From Agrobacterium tumefaciens (GTDB taxonomy: Bacteria; Pseudomonadota; Alphaproteobacteria; Rhizobiales; Rhizobiaceae), in the NCBI RefSeq assembly GCF_005221385.1, contig NZ_CP039904.1, forward strand, positions 868,001 through 932,000: 64,000 nt of DNA, read 5' to 3'. Numbering within the stretch: the stretch's first letter is position 1; every line of letters starts with the position of its first letter. The notes beneath the pieces were generated by a model that did no database searches, had not been told where the DNA came from, and saw only the letters and a program-made list of their open reading frames with translations. The translations under genes and the position numbers were made by a program. Below, piece after piece: positions 25,367 through 33,896 of the stretch.

Positions 25367-26371
25367 GTGAAAAATCTCTCTTTGGGCGACCTTCTGCGTC
25401 GCCCGGAATCAGGTGCCTTTCTTGGCCTTGTTTTCGTTCTTGCCTTCTTTGTTGTCTTCGGCAGCATCGAATTCCTGAAACCGGCCGGCGCCGCAAGCTG
25501 GCTGAATGTCGCCGCCAATCTCGGCATCGTCGCAATTCCCGTCGGGTTGCTGATGATTTCCGGCGAGCTGGATATTTCCATCGGCGCGATGATCCCGGCC
25601 GGTGCGCTGACGGTCGCCATCATCACCGGTTATTATGGCATGCCGATCTGGCTTGGCATCATCGGCGCGCTTGGCCTTGGAGTGCTCGTCGGGCTGATCA
25701 ACGGCTTTCTGGTCATAAGAACCGTGGTGCCATCCTTAATCGTCACACTCGGCACGCTCTTTGCGGTGCAGGGGCTGATCCTCGGCTTTTCCGTGCTGCT
25801 GACCGGAACGACCAGCGTGGCGCTCAGCCCCGCCCAATCCGGCCCCATCGCCAAATTCCTGTTCGGACAGTTTATCGGCGGCAGTTTTCAGGTGAGTATC
25901 ATCTGGTGGCTGCTGCTGACGGCGATCTATATCTTCTACGTCCATTATTCACCCTTCGGAAACTGGATTTTCGCCATGGGCGGCGACCGCGTGAGCGCCC
26001 GCAACGCCGGTATTCCCACTGACAAGCTGACGGTGACGCTTTTTGTCCTTTCCTCCGTCAGCGCCTCCTTCGTCGGTGTCTGTCAGGCGATCCTCTTCAA
26101 TGTCGCCCAGGTTTCGGCCGGCATGACCTTCATCTTCAACTCCATCATCGCGGTCGTCGTGGGCGGGGTGCTGCTGACCGGCGGCTTCGGTTCGGTGATC
26201 GGCATATTTCTCGGCACCATCACCTTCGCCATCGTCAATCAGGGCATTTATTTCACCGCCTTTGACCGCAACTGGTCGAGCCTCATCATCGGCGTCATGC
26301 TGCTTCTGGCAGTGCTGATGAACAACACCTTCCGTGTCATGGCGCTCACCTATTCGCCGAAGAAGAAGTGA
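25367..26371 (+). CDS. Sugar ABC transporter permease (RbsC type)
   Basis: A 334-residue inner-membrane permease of the ribose/xylose/galactose branch, with about eight or more hydrophobic segments and the family pattern GELDISIGAMIPAGALTVAII, followed by GLINGFLVIRTVVPSLIVTLGTL. Two GTGs are possible. GGAG lies 8 bases before the GTG at 25367 and there is no good site for the one at 25358, so I chose 25367. It sits between the binding protein and ATPase genes. Confidence 0.92.
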   Translation: MKNLSLGDLLRRPESGAFLGLVFVLAFFVVFGSIEFLKPAGAASWLNVAANLGIVAIPVGLLMISGELDISIGAMIPAGALTVAIITGYYGMPIWLGIIGALGLGVLVGLINGFLVIRTVVPSLIVTLGTLFAVQGLILGFSVLLTGTTSVALSPAQSGPIAKFLFGQFIGGSFQVSIIWWLLLTAIYIFYVHYSPFGNWIFAMGGDRVSARNAGIPTDKLTVTLFVLSSVSASFVGVCQAILFNVAQVSAGMTFIFNSIIAVVVGGVLLTGGFGSVIGIFLGTITFAIVNQGIYFTAFDRNWSSLIIGVMLLLAVLMNNTFRVMALTYSPKKK

Positions 26372-26380
26372 GGCAAGACG

Positions 26381-27202
26381 ATGTCGACACCCATTCTCGA
26401 ACTCAGAAACGTCAACAAATCCTTCGGCCCCATCGATGTTCTTCACGATATCTCGCTGAAGGTGCGCGCCGGCGAGGTGCTCTGCCTGCTGGGAGACAAT
26501 GGCGCTGGAAAATCCACGCTGATCAAGACGCTGGCCGGCGTCTACCAGCCCAGTTCCGGCGAAGTGCTGATGGATGGAAAGCCGGTCGATTTCGACGGGC
26601 CGCGCGATGCGCAGCGCATGGGCATTTCCACAGTACACCAGTTCGGCGGGACCTTTCCGCTGATGAGCATTGGTCGCTCTTTCTTCATCGGCGCGGAACC
26701 GACCAAGGGTTTCTGGCCTTTCCGGATCTACGACCGCAAGAGAGCAAACGAAATCGCCGTCAAGGCGGTGCAGGAGTTCGGCATCACCCGCATCGATGAC
26801 GGCGACCGCCTGATCGGCGGGCTCTCCGGCGGTGAGCGGCAATCGCTCGCCATCGCTCGCGCGGTGCATTTTGGTGCACGTGTTCTGATCCTCGATGAGC
26901 CGACGGCAGCGCTGGGCGTGAAACAGGCGTCCCATGTCCTGCGCATCGTGCTGGAAGCGCGCAAGCGGGGCATCGCAGTGATCTTCATCACCCATCAGGT
27001 CACCCATGCGATTGCCGTCGGCGACCATTTCGCCGTGCTCATTCGCGGCGCGGTCGCCGCAAACTTCCGCAAGGGTGAAAAATCCCGCGAGGAAATCACC
27101 GATCTGATGGCCGGCGGTGAAGCGCTCGCCGACCTCGGCGCGGAGGTGGAAAATTACATGGCCAGCCATGACGGCCATCCGCCGCAGCCACCCTCGAATT
27201 AA
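26381..27202 (+). CDS. Sugar ABC transporter ATP-binding protein (single-domain, FrcA-like)
   Basis: A 273-residue ATPase with Walker A GDNGAGKST, signature LSGGERQS, Walker B VLILDEPTAAL and the H-loop in FITHQVTHAIA. Ribose-type importers usually have a tandem 500-residue ATPase (RbsA). This one has a single nucleotide-binding domain, as in the fructose importer FrcA and some rhizobial sugar systems, and so presumably dimerises. It starts 9 bases after the permease stop. Confidence 0.93.
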   Translation: MSTPILELRNVNKSFGPIDVLHDISLKVRAGEVLCLLGDNGAGKSTLIKTLAGVYQPSSGEVLMDGKPVDFDGPRDAQRMGISTVHQFGGTFPLMSIGRSFFIGAEPTKGFWPFRIYDRKRANEIAVKAVQEFGITRIDDGDRLIGGLSGGERQSLAIARAVHFGARVLILDEPTAALGVKQASHVLRIVLEARKRGIAVIFITHQVTHAIAVGDHFAVLIRGAVAANFRKGEKSREEITDLMAGGEALADLGAEVENYMASHDGHPPQPPSN

Positions 27203-27226
27203 GACATAAAGCAAGGATCAAGACCG

Positions 27227-28129
27227 ATGAAGATCGCCATCGACCCCCACATGCATCGTTTCACCAGCCTCGATGAGCTTCCGGCCAAAGTGAAGGAACT
27301 CGGCTACGACTGGATCGAACTCAGCCCGCGCGCGGATTTCCTCGAATGGTTCAAGGCGCCGCGCGTCTTTCCCGAGCGGATCAGGTCTTTCAAGAAGGCG
27401 CTGAAGGACGCCGATGTCGGCATCGCCTCTTTGCTGCCCATGTATCGCTGGGCTTCCAATGATGAGACCGAACGGCAGGCGGCAGTGAAACACTGGAAGC
27501 GCGCCATTGAGATCGCCATCGAACTGGAGGTCGACACGATGAACTCCGAGTTCGGCCGTGGTCCGCATCCCGACAAGGGGTCATGTTATTGCTGCCATAC
27601 CGGCTCGATGATCGAGGCCTGCGAGGACGCCTGGTGGCGCTCGATGGACGAGCTGGTGCCGATATTCGAGCGCGAGAACATCAACCTGCATGTCGAGCCG
27701 CATCCCGAGGACTGGTGCGAGACATTGCAGCCGGCGCTGGACATCATCCGCACGGTCAATTCGAAGAATGTGAAGTTCCTCTATTGCGCACCGCACACCT
27801 TCTATTTCGGCGACGACACCAAGGCGATGCTGCGCGAAGCGAAGGATGTGCTGGCGCATGTGCATGTGGGCGACACCTTCAACCACAAGGCCAGCTCCGG
27901 GCTTCGCTATATCCTCAATCCGCCGGGCACACAGGCGCGGGTGCACCAGCACCTGAATATTGGCCAGGGCGAGGTGCCGTGGGACGATTTCTTCGGCACG
28001 CTCGCTGAAATCGGCTTCGACGGCATCATGACCTCCTGCGTCTTTGCCTGGGAGGACAGGGCCGATGAATCGAGCCGGTTCATGCGCGCCAAAATGCAGG
28101 ACTATATCGACCTCTATTTCAAGAAATGA
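27227..28129 (+). CDS. Sugar phosphate isomerase/epimerase-family TIM barrel protein (first of three)
   Basis: A 300-residue xylose-isomerase-like TIM barrel (IolE/IolI superfamily). Candidate metal ligands are in EPHPEDW and HVGDTFNH, with MKIAIDPHMHRF at the start and HQHLNIGQGEVPWDDFF near the end. The family covers epimerases, isomerases and dehydratases of sugars, keto-sugars and inosose. It begins 24 bases after the ATPase gene, so transport and catabolism are co-expressed. The exact reaction is unknown. Confidence 0.85.
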   Translation: MKIAIDPHMHRFTSLDELPAKVKELGYDWIELSPRADFLEWFKAPRVFPERIRSFKKALKDADVGIASLLPMYRWASNDETERQAAVKHWKRAIEIAIELEVDTMNSEFGRGPHPDKGSCYCCHTGSMIEACEDAWWRSMDELVPIFERENINLHVEPHPEDWCETLQPALDIIRTVNSKNVKFLYCAPHTFYFGDDTKAMLREAKDVLAHVHVGDTFNHKASSGLRYILNPPGTQARVHQHLNIGQGEVPWDDFFGTLAEIGFDGIMTSCVFAWEDRADESSRFMRAKMQDYIDLYFKK

Positions 28130-28152
28130 CGCGGCAAACCGGCGCTGAGCCC

Positions 28153-28169
28153 GAGGCGGACCCCGCCTC
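28153..28169 (+). other. Intercistronic stem-loop
   Basis: GAGGCGG-ACC-CCGCCTC is a perfect 7-bp stem with a 3-base loop between the isomerase and dehydrogenase genes. No T-run; probably an RNA processing or stability element. Confidence 0.4.
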
Positions 28170-28211
28170 CCGCCGCGGCCATTCGCAACATCAAATGGAA
28201 AGACGACTGAC

Positions 28212-29384
28212 ATGATCAACGGAGAAAAACTGATTTCGCGCCCGCTGCGCTGGGCCATGGTGGGCGGCGGACGCACGGGACAGGTGGGCTACAAGCACCG
28301 CACCGGCGCCCTGCGCGACGGCAACTACCAGCTCGTCGCGGGCGCCTTCGACCTCGATGCCGAACGAGGCAGAGACTTCGGCGTCAATCTCGGCGTGGCG
28401 GCGGAACGCTGCTATGCGGACTACAAGGCGCTGATTGCCGGCGAGACGACGCGCGAAGACGGTGTGGACGTCGTCTCCATCGCCACCCCCAATTTCACCC
28501 ATTACGAGATCACCAAGGCCTGCCTTGAAGCCGGGCTGCATGTCATCTGCGAAAAACCGCTGTTCTTCACCGTGGCGGAATGCGAGGAAGTGGCGCGGCT
28601 GGCCGAACAGAAGGGCCTCATCGTCGGCGTCACCTATGGCTTTACCGGGCATCCGCTCGTCCATCAGATGGCTGCCATGGTCAAAAAGGGAATGCTGGGC
28701 GACATCCGTATCGTCGACCTGCAATATACCCATGGTTTCAATGCCGGCGACGATGTGGGCGCGGGCGAGGCCGTCAAATGGCGCACCAACCCACGCACTG
28801 CCGGCCCGACCTTCGTGCTGGGCGATATCGGCACGCATCTCTATTATCTCTCGGAAGTCGTGCTGCCGCATATGAAGGTGGAACGGCTGCTCTGCGACCG
28901 CAAGGCCTTCATCCCCACGCGCGCGCCGCTGGAAGATCACGCCACCGTCCTGATGCATTATGACAATGGCGCGCGCGGCCGCCTCTGGGTCTCCTCCGTC
29001 AATGCCGGCAATATGGGGTCGCAGCGTTACCGTTTCGTCGGCTCCAAGGCGTCGCTCGAATGGTCCGATTCCCATCCCGACCAGCTGATCTACGAAGTTC
29101 AGGGCGAACCCGGCCGCATTATGCACCATGGCATGCCCTATCTGGAACAGGAAAGCCTCGCCATCGACCGCATGGGCGCGCTGCATACTGAAGGTCTCGG
29201 GGACAGCTGGTCGAACATCTATCTCTGGATCGCCCAGGCGATCGACGCGGCAAATCGCAACGATCAGGCTTTTCTGAAAACCCACCATTATCCCGGCATC
29301 ACGGCTGGCACGGAAGGCGTCCGCTGGCTGGAAAACTGCGTCCGTTCGGCCGATGCCGGCGCCGCCTGGGTCGACTTCGCATAA
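28212..29384 (+). CDS. Gfo/Idh/MocA family oxidoreductase
   Basis: A 390-residue NAD(P)-dependent dehydrogenase. The Rossmann motif is WAMVGGGRTGQVGYKH (about residues 14-29). IATPNFTHYEITKACLEAGLHVICEKPL holds the signature CEKP with the catalytic/substrate-binding Lys. The C-terminal alpha/beta domain contains GDIGTHLYYLSEVV. Family members oxidise inositols, glucosides and anhydrosugars, often giving 3-keto products. Flanking TIM-barrel isomerases are the usual partners of such oxidised sugars, so this enzyme likely performs the first oxidation. Confidence 0.92.
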   Translation: MINGEKLISRPLRWAMVGGGRTGQVGYKHRTGALRDGNYQLVAGAFDLDAERGRDFGVNLGVAAERCYADYKALIAGETTREDGVDVVSIATPNFTHYEITKACLEAGLHVICEKPLFFTVAECEEVARLAEQKGLIVGVTYGFTGHPLVHQMAAMVKKGMLGDIRIVDLQYTHGFNAGDDVGAGEAVKWRTNPRTAGPTFVLGDIGTHLYYLSEVVLPHMKVERLLCDRKAFIPTRAPLEDHATVLMHYDNGARGRLWVSSVNAGNMGSQRYRFVGSKASLEWSDSHPDQLIYEVQGEPGRIMHHGMPYLEQESLAIDRMGALHTEGLGDSWSNIYLWIAQAIDAANRNDQAFLKTHHYPGITAGTEGVRWLENCVRSADAGAAWVDFA

Positions 29385-29467
29385 CCAGTTTGGGGGCGCG
29401 CCGGACCACTCTCCCGTCCTCCTCCTCCTCAAGCGCGTCCCCATGCCTTTTTTAGAAAGACGACACG

Positions 29468-30409
29468 ATGAAACTCGCAATTTGTACCGACGTCATGGCA
29501 AACCTGCCCTTCACCGAAATGCTCGACAAATGTGTCGCGCTCGGCGTCGAGGGCATCGAGATGACTGGCGGCGGCTGGTCCAGCGGCCCACATTTCCGGG
29601 CGGACGAACTTCTGGCGGACAAGGGGCTGCTCAAGTCCAAACTAAAGGAAATCGAGGCCCGCGGCCTCGAGATCGCCGCGCTGAATTGCTCTGCCAATCC
29701 GCTAGATCCCGGCGATATGGGCAAGCGCCACCTGAGGGAAATGCAGGATACGGTTCGGTTGGCGGGCGAAATCGGCGTAACGAAGATCGTCACCATGTCC
29801 GGTCTGCCGGAGGCTGCACCCGGCGACACGGTGCCGAACTGGCTCGTCTACACCAAGAGCTGGCCGAACGAGATGCCGGAGCGCGACCGTTACCAGTGGG
29901 AAGACCGCGCCTTCCCACTCTGGCACGGGCTCGTGAAGCTCGCCAAGGAAGCGGGCGTTGAAAAATATGCGCTCGAGAATTTCTCGGCCATGCTCGTCTG
30001 GAACCCGGAAACCCTGTTTCGCCTGCGCAACGAGGTTGGCCCGACGGTCGGCATGAATCTCGATCCGTCACACCTGATGTGGATGGGGGCCGACCCCATC
30101 GCGTCTGCCCGAGCCCTCGGCGACGGGATCCACCATTGCCATGGCAAGGACACCCGCATCGAACGCGGGCTGGCCGATGTGAACGGCCTGCTGGAGCTGA
30201 AAGAGGTGACTGACGTTGCCAACCGCAGCTGGAACTATGTGGCTGTCGGCGCCGGCCATGACCTGCAATGGTGGAAGGAGTTTTTCTCCGTGGTACGCAT
30301 GGCCGGTTACAATGGCTGGGTGAGTCTCGAAATGGAGGATTTCACTATGTCCACCGAGGCAGGCATCCAGTCCTCCATCGATGCCCTGCAAGCCACCATC
30401 AGCCGCTGA
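29468..30409 (+). CDS. Sugar phosphate isomerase/epimerase-family protein (second of three)
   Basis: A 313-residue xylose-isomerase-like TIM barrel starting MKLAICTDVMANLPFTEML. Candidate metal-binding carboxylates and histidines are in YALENFSAM, GMNLDPSHLMWMG, HHCHGKDTRIE and VSLEMED. It shares the fold but little sequence with the proteins at 27227 and 30466, so the three presumably do different steps rather than being recent duplicates. Intergenic distances in the operon are 83 bases before and 56 after. Reaction unknown. Confidence 0.87.
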   Translation: MKLAICTDVMANLPFTEMLDKCVALGVEGIEMTGGGWSSGPHFRADELLADKGLLKSKLKEIEARGLEIAALNCSANPLDPGDMGKRHLREMQDTVRLAGEIGVTKIVTMSGLPEAAPGDTVPNWLVYTKSWPNEMPERDRYQWEDRAFPLWHGLVKLAKEAGVEKYALENFSAMLVWNPETLFRLRNEVGPTVGMNLDPSHLMWMGADPIASARALGDGIHHCHGKDTRIERGLADVNGLLELKEVTDVANRSWNYVAVGAGHDLQWWKEFFSVVRMAGYNGWVSLEMEDFTMSTEAGIQSSIDALQATISR

Positions 30410-30418
30410 AGCTAAGCC

Positions 30419-30441
30419 CCGGGCCGCAGAACGCGGCCCGG
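30419..30441 (+). other. Intercistronic stem-loop
   Basis: CCGGGCCGC-AGAAC-GCGGCCCGG is a perfect 9-bp GC stem with a 5-base loop between the second and third isomerase genes. No T-run follows, so it is more likely an RNA stability or processing hairpin than a terminator. Confidence 0.5.
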
Positions 30442-30465
30442 CACCAATCGCGCCACGAGGATGCC

Positions 30466-31395
30466 ATGACCAACCCGATCACCATTACCACCGCTCCCTG
30501 CTGCTGGGGCGTCGATGACGTCAAAAATCCCCATCTGCCCCATTGGGAAAAGGTGCTGGATGAGGCGAATGCCGCCGGTTTCGGCGGGCTGGAACTTGGC
30601 CCCTATGGCTATCTGCCGCTCGATCTCAGCCGCGTTTCGCAGGCGCTGGACGAGCGCGGCCTTAAGATCGTTGCCGGCACGATCTTCGACGACCTGGTCT
30701 CACCTGACAACCGCGACAACCTGCTGCGCCAGACCGACGAAATCTGCGCGCTGATCACTCGCCTGCCAAAACCGGAAACCCATGCCGGCCAGCGTTTTCC
30801 CGCCCCCTATCTGACGGTCATGGACTGGGGCCATGACGAACGCGACTACGCCGCCGGCCATTCCGATCGCGCACCGCGCCTCGATAAAGCCGCATGGCGG
30901 GGGATGGTCGAAAACATCCGTGCCATCGCAACGCTCGCCCGCGACACATACGGCGTGCGTGCCACCATTCATCCGCATGCCGGCGGCTACATCGAATTTG
31001 CCGATGAGTTGCAGCAGATCGTTGAGGACATTCCCGCCGATCTCGCGGGCCTGTGCCTCGATACCGGCCATATGGCCTATTCCGGCATGGACCCCGTCAC
31101 CGCGCTTCGCCGCTATTGGGACCGTGTCGACTATATTCATTTCAAGGATATCGACGCTGCGGTTTTCGAGGAGGTGATGGCAGAACGCATCCGCTTCTTC
31201 GACGCCTGCGCCAAGGGCGTCATGTGCCCGATCGGCCGCGGCTCTATCGATTACCCAGCCATTCGCAGCCTTCTGACGGAACTCGGTTACGGCGGTTACA
31301 TCACCATCGAGCAGGAACGCGACCCGCGCAACGCCGGCAGCATTCTGGATGACCTTGCAGCCAGCAGGGTGTTTCTTGCCAAAAGCGGTTTCTGA
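30466..31395 (+). CDS. Sugar phosphate isomerase/epimerase-family protein, IolE-like (third of three)
   Basis: A 309-residue TIM barrel resembling inosose dehydratase (IolE). Typical pieces are GFGGLELGPYGYLPLDL, IHPHAGGYIE, LCLDTGHMAYSGMDPV, YIHFKDID and YITIEQERDP, which provide the metal-binding E, D, H and E of the family. The ATG at 30466 has GAGG 5 bases upstream and follows a hairpin; the frame is open further back into the preceding gene but without support. It is the last gene of the operon. An inositol-like or keto-sugar substrate is plausible. Confidence 0.87.
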   Translation: MTNPITITTAPCCWGVDDVKNPHLPHWEKVLDEANAAGFGGLELGPYGYLPLDLSRVSQALDERGLKIVAGTIFDDLVSPDNRDNLLRQTDEICALITRLPKPETHAGQRFPAPYLTVMDWGHDERDYAAGHSDRAPRLDKAAWRGMVENIRAIATLARDTYGVRATIHPHAGGYIEFADELQQIVEDIPADLAGLCLDTGHMAYSGMDPVTALRRYWDRVDYIHFKDIDAAVFEEVMAERIRFFDACAKGVMCPIGRGSIDYPAIRSLLTELGYGGYITIEQERDPRNAGSILDDLAASRVFLAKSGF

Positions 31396-31660
31396 ACCGA
31401 ACGGAGTAAAACCGTGACGCCTCGCGAGAAGTCGAGCCAACACACTACGGCAATCGAAATAATGGTCGTTTCCGGCACATAAGATGCCCTCAGCCTAAAA
31501 AGACATGCATTTATCCGTCACATCCATGTAAAAGCCACATTGGAATATGAGCTGAAGTTGCAAGACAATTTAGCCTTGGTTGGCAGTACCTCTGGGCAAA
31601 CCCAAGGTGCGCACCCATAAGCTGAAGCGATCGTTTTCTTTGTATTTTCATGGTGATACG

Positions 31661-32767
31661 ATGATGACCCGCCGCCAGACACTGCTTTTTGCCGCGGCTG
31701 CCACCGCCGGCCTTTCGTCCTCGGCCCCACAGGGCCGGACAGCAGGCCCGTCAGCCCGTGCCGCCGGTTTTTGGTATCCTGAGGAAACCGAACCGCATGA
31801 ACGCACTTTCATGCAGTGGCCGGTGAACCCTGCCGTGCATGACGATCCCGATTTTCTTGACGATCTTCAGAAAACCATCGCGAAAATCGCCAACACCATA
31901 GCCGAATTTGAGCCGGTCGTGATGCTGGCCGCAGCGCAGCACCATGGTGCAATCCGTAAACAGGTGTCGCGCAACGTCGACTTATGGGACATTCCGACGG
32001 ATGATCTGTGGTGTCGCGATTCCGGGCCGTCCTTTGTTGTGGATGGCAAGGGTGGGCTCGCCATCACGCAGTTCAACTTCAACGGCTGGGGCAACAAGCA
32101 AACCCACAATGCCGACGGAAAGATTGCCGCGCGGATAGCCGAACGTATGGGCCTTCCGATTTTTGACGCAGGGCTGGTGGGCGAGGCTGGAGGAGTGGAA
32201 ACCGACGGCCACGGCACCTTGATCGCCCATGAAAGCAGCTTCATCAATATCAATCGCAACCGGGGCGACAAGGCCGAAATCGAACGGCTGCTGCTCGACA
32301 CGATGGGCGCGCGCAAGATGTTGTGGGCACCCGGAATCATCGGTGCCGATATCACCGATTACCACATCGATGCACTCGCCCGTTTCGTCAAGCCTGGCCA
32401 ATTGCTGATCCAGATGGGAGACAAGATCGACCACGATGATCCGTGGTCGATCGCCGCCTTCGAAACCCATGACATTCTGGCCGCGGCCACCGATGCCGAG
32501 GGCCGAAAGCTGGACATGGTCATTTTGCCGGAACCCTACAACATTCGTGCTGACGGCGCCGATTTCGTATCTTCCTATGTCAATTATTATGTCTGCAACG
32601 GTGCGGTCATCGCCGCTGAATTCGGCGACCGGGAAGCCGACGAACGAGCCGCAGCCATTCTTGGCAAGCTTTATCCCGGCCGTGAGATCATCACGTTAAA
32701 TATCGACCCGGTGGGCGAGGTAGGCGGCGGCATCCATTGCGCCACCCATGAGCAACCTAAAGTCTGA
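31661..32767 (+). CDS. aguA-like: Agmatine deiminase family protein with Tat signal peptide
   Basis: A protein of about 368 residues of the peptidyl-arginine-deiminase/agmatine iminohydrolase family, which converts agmatine to N-carbamoylputrescine. Catalytic landmarks are WCRDSGPSFVV, the EAGGVETDGHGTLIAHESSF region (family E-G-G-x-D-G-x-G-T), and the nucleophilic Cys in GGGIHCATHEQ at the C-terminus. The N-terminus MMTRRQTLLFAAAATAGLSS is a twin-arginine signal, so the enzyme is probably exported folded, whereas ordinary AguA is cytoplasmic. ATGs at 31661 and 31664 are both possible; the GGTGA motif is 4 and 7 bases away. It stands alone, 266 bases downstream of the sugar operon. Confidence 0.88.
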   Translation: MMTRRQTLLFAAAATAGLSSSAPQGRTAGPSARAAGFWYPEETEPHERTFMQWPVNPAVHDDPDFLDDLQKTIAKIANTIAEFEPVVMLAAAQHHGAIRKQVSRNVDLWDIPTDDLWCRDSGPSFVVDGKGGLAITQFNFNGWGNKQTHNADGKIAARIAERMGLPIFDAGLVGEAGGVETDGHGTLIAHESSFININRNRGDKAEIERLLLDTMGARKMLWAPGIIGADITDYHIDALARFVKPGQLLIQMGDKIDHDDPWSIAAFETHDILAAATDAEGRKLDMVILPEPYNIRADGADFVSSYVNYYVCNGAVIAAEFGDREADERAAAILGKLYPGREIITLNIDPVGEVGGGIHCATHEQPKV

Positions 32768-32900
32768 TCACGCGCGGCTCATGTGCCTTTGACGGCCAGA
32801 TGTGCGGGAAGATCGAAGGCGGCAGGAAAATGGCGCCGAAGACTAAAATGACCTCGACGCCACTCGACCAATCCACTGGCAAGAACCGGCACTTAGACCT

Positions 32901-33272
32901 TCAGGCTTCGACAGGCTCGTGAACATCATCCAGAAGAAAATGCACGATCACATAACGAGTCGTGTATTTCTGACCGCTATCGGACACGCCCTCGACGCTA
33001 CCGCCATCGGAGGGGTGCCATTTCTGGTAATGAGGGTTGTTGGCAATCAGCGTAATCGCCTTGCCCGAAAGCCGGCCGTTCAACCGATAGCGAGCTTCTG
33101 CCAGGGACCAAATCTTCTCAAAATCCTGTTGGCTGATACGGGCTTTCAAGGCCCTTCTGGATATCGTTTCCCCGGGCGAACCATCTTTGTGCTCCATCGG
33201 TGGAATATGCAGGTCAACCTCTTCCGCGCCGTCCAGCAGAAAGGCAAATTCATCTGGCCACATCCGTCTCAC
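32901..33272 (-). CDS. Hypothetical protein
   Basis: A reading frame of about 123 residues with protein-like composition (DEFAFLLDGAEEVDLHIPPM, ALKARISQQDFEKIWSLAEARYRL, HYQKWHPSDGGSVEG). I do not recognise a family. The frame is open up to an ATG at 33410, but that part reads poorly (arginine-rich). A GTG at 33272 preceded by GGGAGGAG at 6 bases is a better start. Just upstream, another frame reads convincingly (GIDLEEQGDAGTRRFISAIA), so the gene could also be the rest of a longer frameshifted one. It is separated from its neighbours and the strand is opposite to the preceding gene. Confidence 0.5.
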   Translation of the reverse strand: MRRMWPDEFAFLLDGAEEVDLHIPPMEHKDGSPGETISRRALKARISQQDFEKIWSLAEARYRLNGRLSGKAITLIANNPHYQKWHPSDGGSVEGVSDSGQKYTTRYVIVHFLLDDVHEPVEA

Positions 33273-33608
33273 GTATCGCTCCTCCCAAAGCTCGCCGTCC
33301 TTTACGACACAATTATGATAGCGCCTCCACCGCGAGAGGCAATGGCGGATATGAACCTGCGCGTGCCTGCGTCCCCCTGTTCTTCCAGATCGATGCCGCG
33401 TGATCTCCAATTGTTATCGAAGATCACGCATCGGATGCCCTTGCATGGCATCGATCTTCACTAGGGGACGACGCATCCTCCCATCAACGGCTTCATATAG
33501 TCCGGAGGCATGGAAGTGCTGAGTATGGAAATAGCAATTTCCAGCAGCATCAAAGATAGCATAAGTTCAAAAAATCGCGGGAAAACCTTGCTTGCCCAAG
33601 GCAAATTT
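33273..33608. other. 336-base gap between hypothetical gene and tRNA-Ser
   Basis: No convincing gene lies here. The part from 33310 to 33410 has a minus-strand stretch that looks coding but ends at a stop, possibly the remnant of a frameshifted N-terminus of the hypothetical gene. The part from 33500 to 33608 holds the tRNA terminator hairpin and is otherwise featureless. Confidence 0.4.
33582..33601 (-). terminator. Probable terminator of tRNA-Ser
   Basis: On the minus strand CCTTG-GGCAAG-CAAGG forms a 5-bp stem followed by TTTT, 8 bases after the tRNA 3' CCA. Weak stem but well placed. Confidence 0.5.
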
Positions 33609-33698
33609 TGGCGGAGAGGGTGGGATTCGAACCCACGATACCCTTGCAGGTATGCCGCATTTCGAGTGCGGTGCATTCGACCACTCTGCCACCTCTCC
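33609..33698 (-). tRNA. tRNA-Ser (CGA anticodon)
   Basis: A 90-nt class II tRNA with a long variable arm. The 7-bp acceptor stem is GGAGAGG/CCTCTCC, the T arm contains GGTTCGAATCC, and the anticodon stem-loop CCGCA-CTCGAAA-TGCGG places CGA at the anticodon, decoding UCG serine. The discriminator base is G and the 3' CCA is encoded. No integrase or repeated tRNA 3' end is visible nearby, so it does not mark an integrated element in this window. Confidence 0.97.
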
Positions 33699-33896
33699 GC
33701 ATGCGCGAACGCTTGCGTTGCGCGCTCCTCATAAACATCAATAGCCGGGCTGACAAGGGAAATTTCGTGTTTGTGTCACAAATTATTCGTCATGGACGAT
33801 GGTGGAGAAACGCTTCGGCTTTTGGCGGTTTTCGTGAATATTTTTAATGTGACGCGTCGCGGCCTGCAACCGTGCACATCATGTCCGACCGAGTTG

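Noticed and set aside
25949..27214. 421-residue minus-strand frame across the permease and ATPase genes
   Set aside because: Histidine/aspartate-rich shadow spanning two real genes.
32919..33464. 181-residue plus-strand frame in the hypothetical-gene region
   Set aside because: The minus-strand frame has more protein-like composition and a strong ribosome binding site; confidence in either is limited.
33609..33698. tRNA-Ser as an integration site
   Set aside because: No integrase gene, no direct repeat of the tRNA 3' end and no compositional break nearby.
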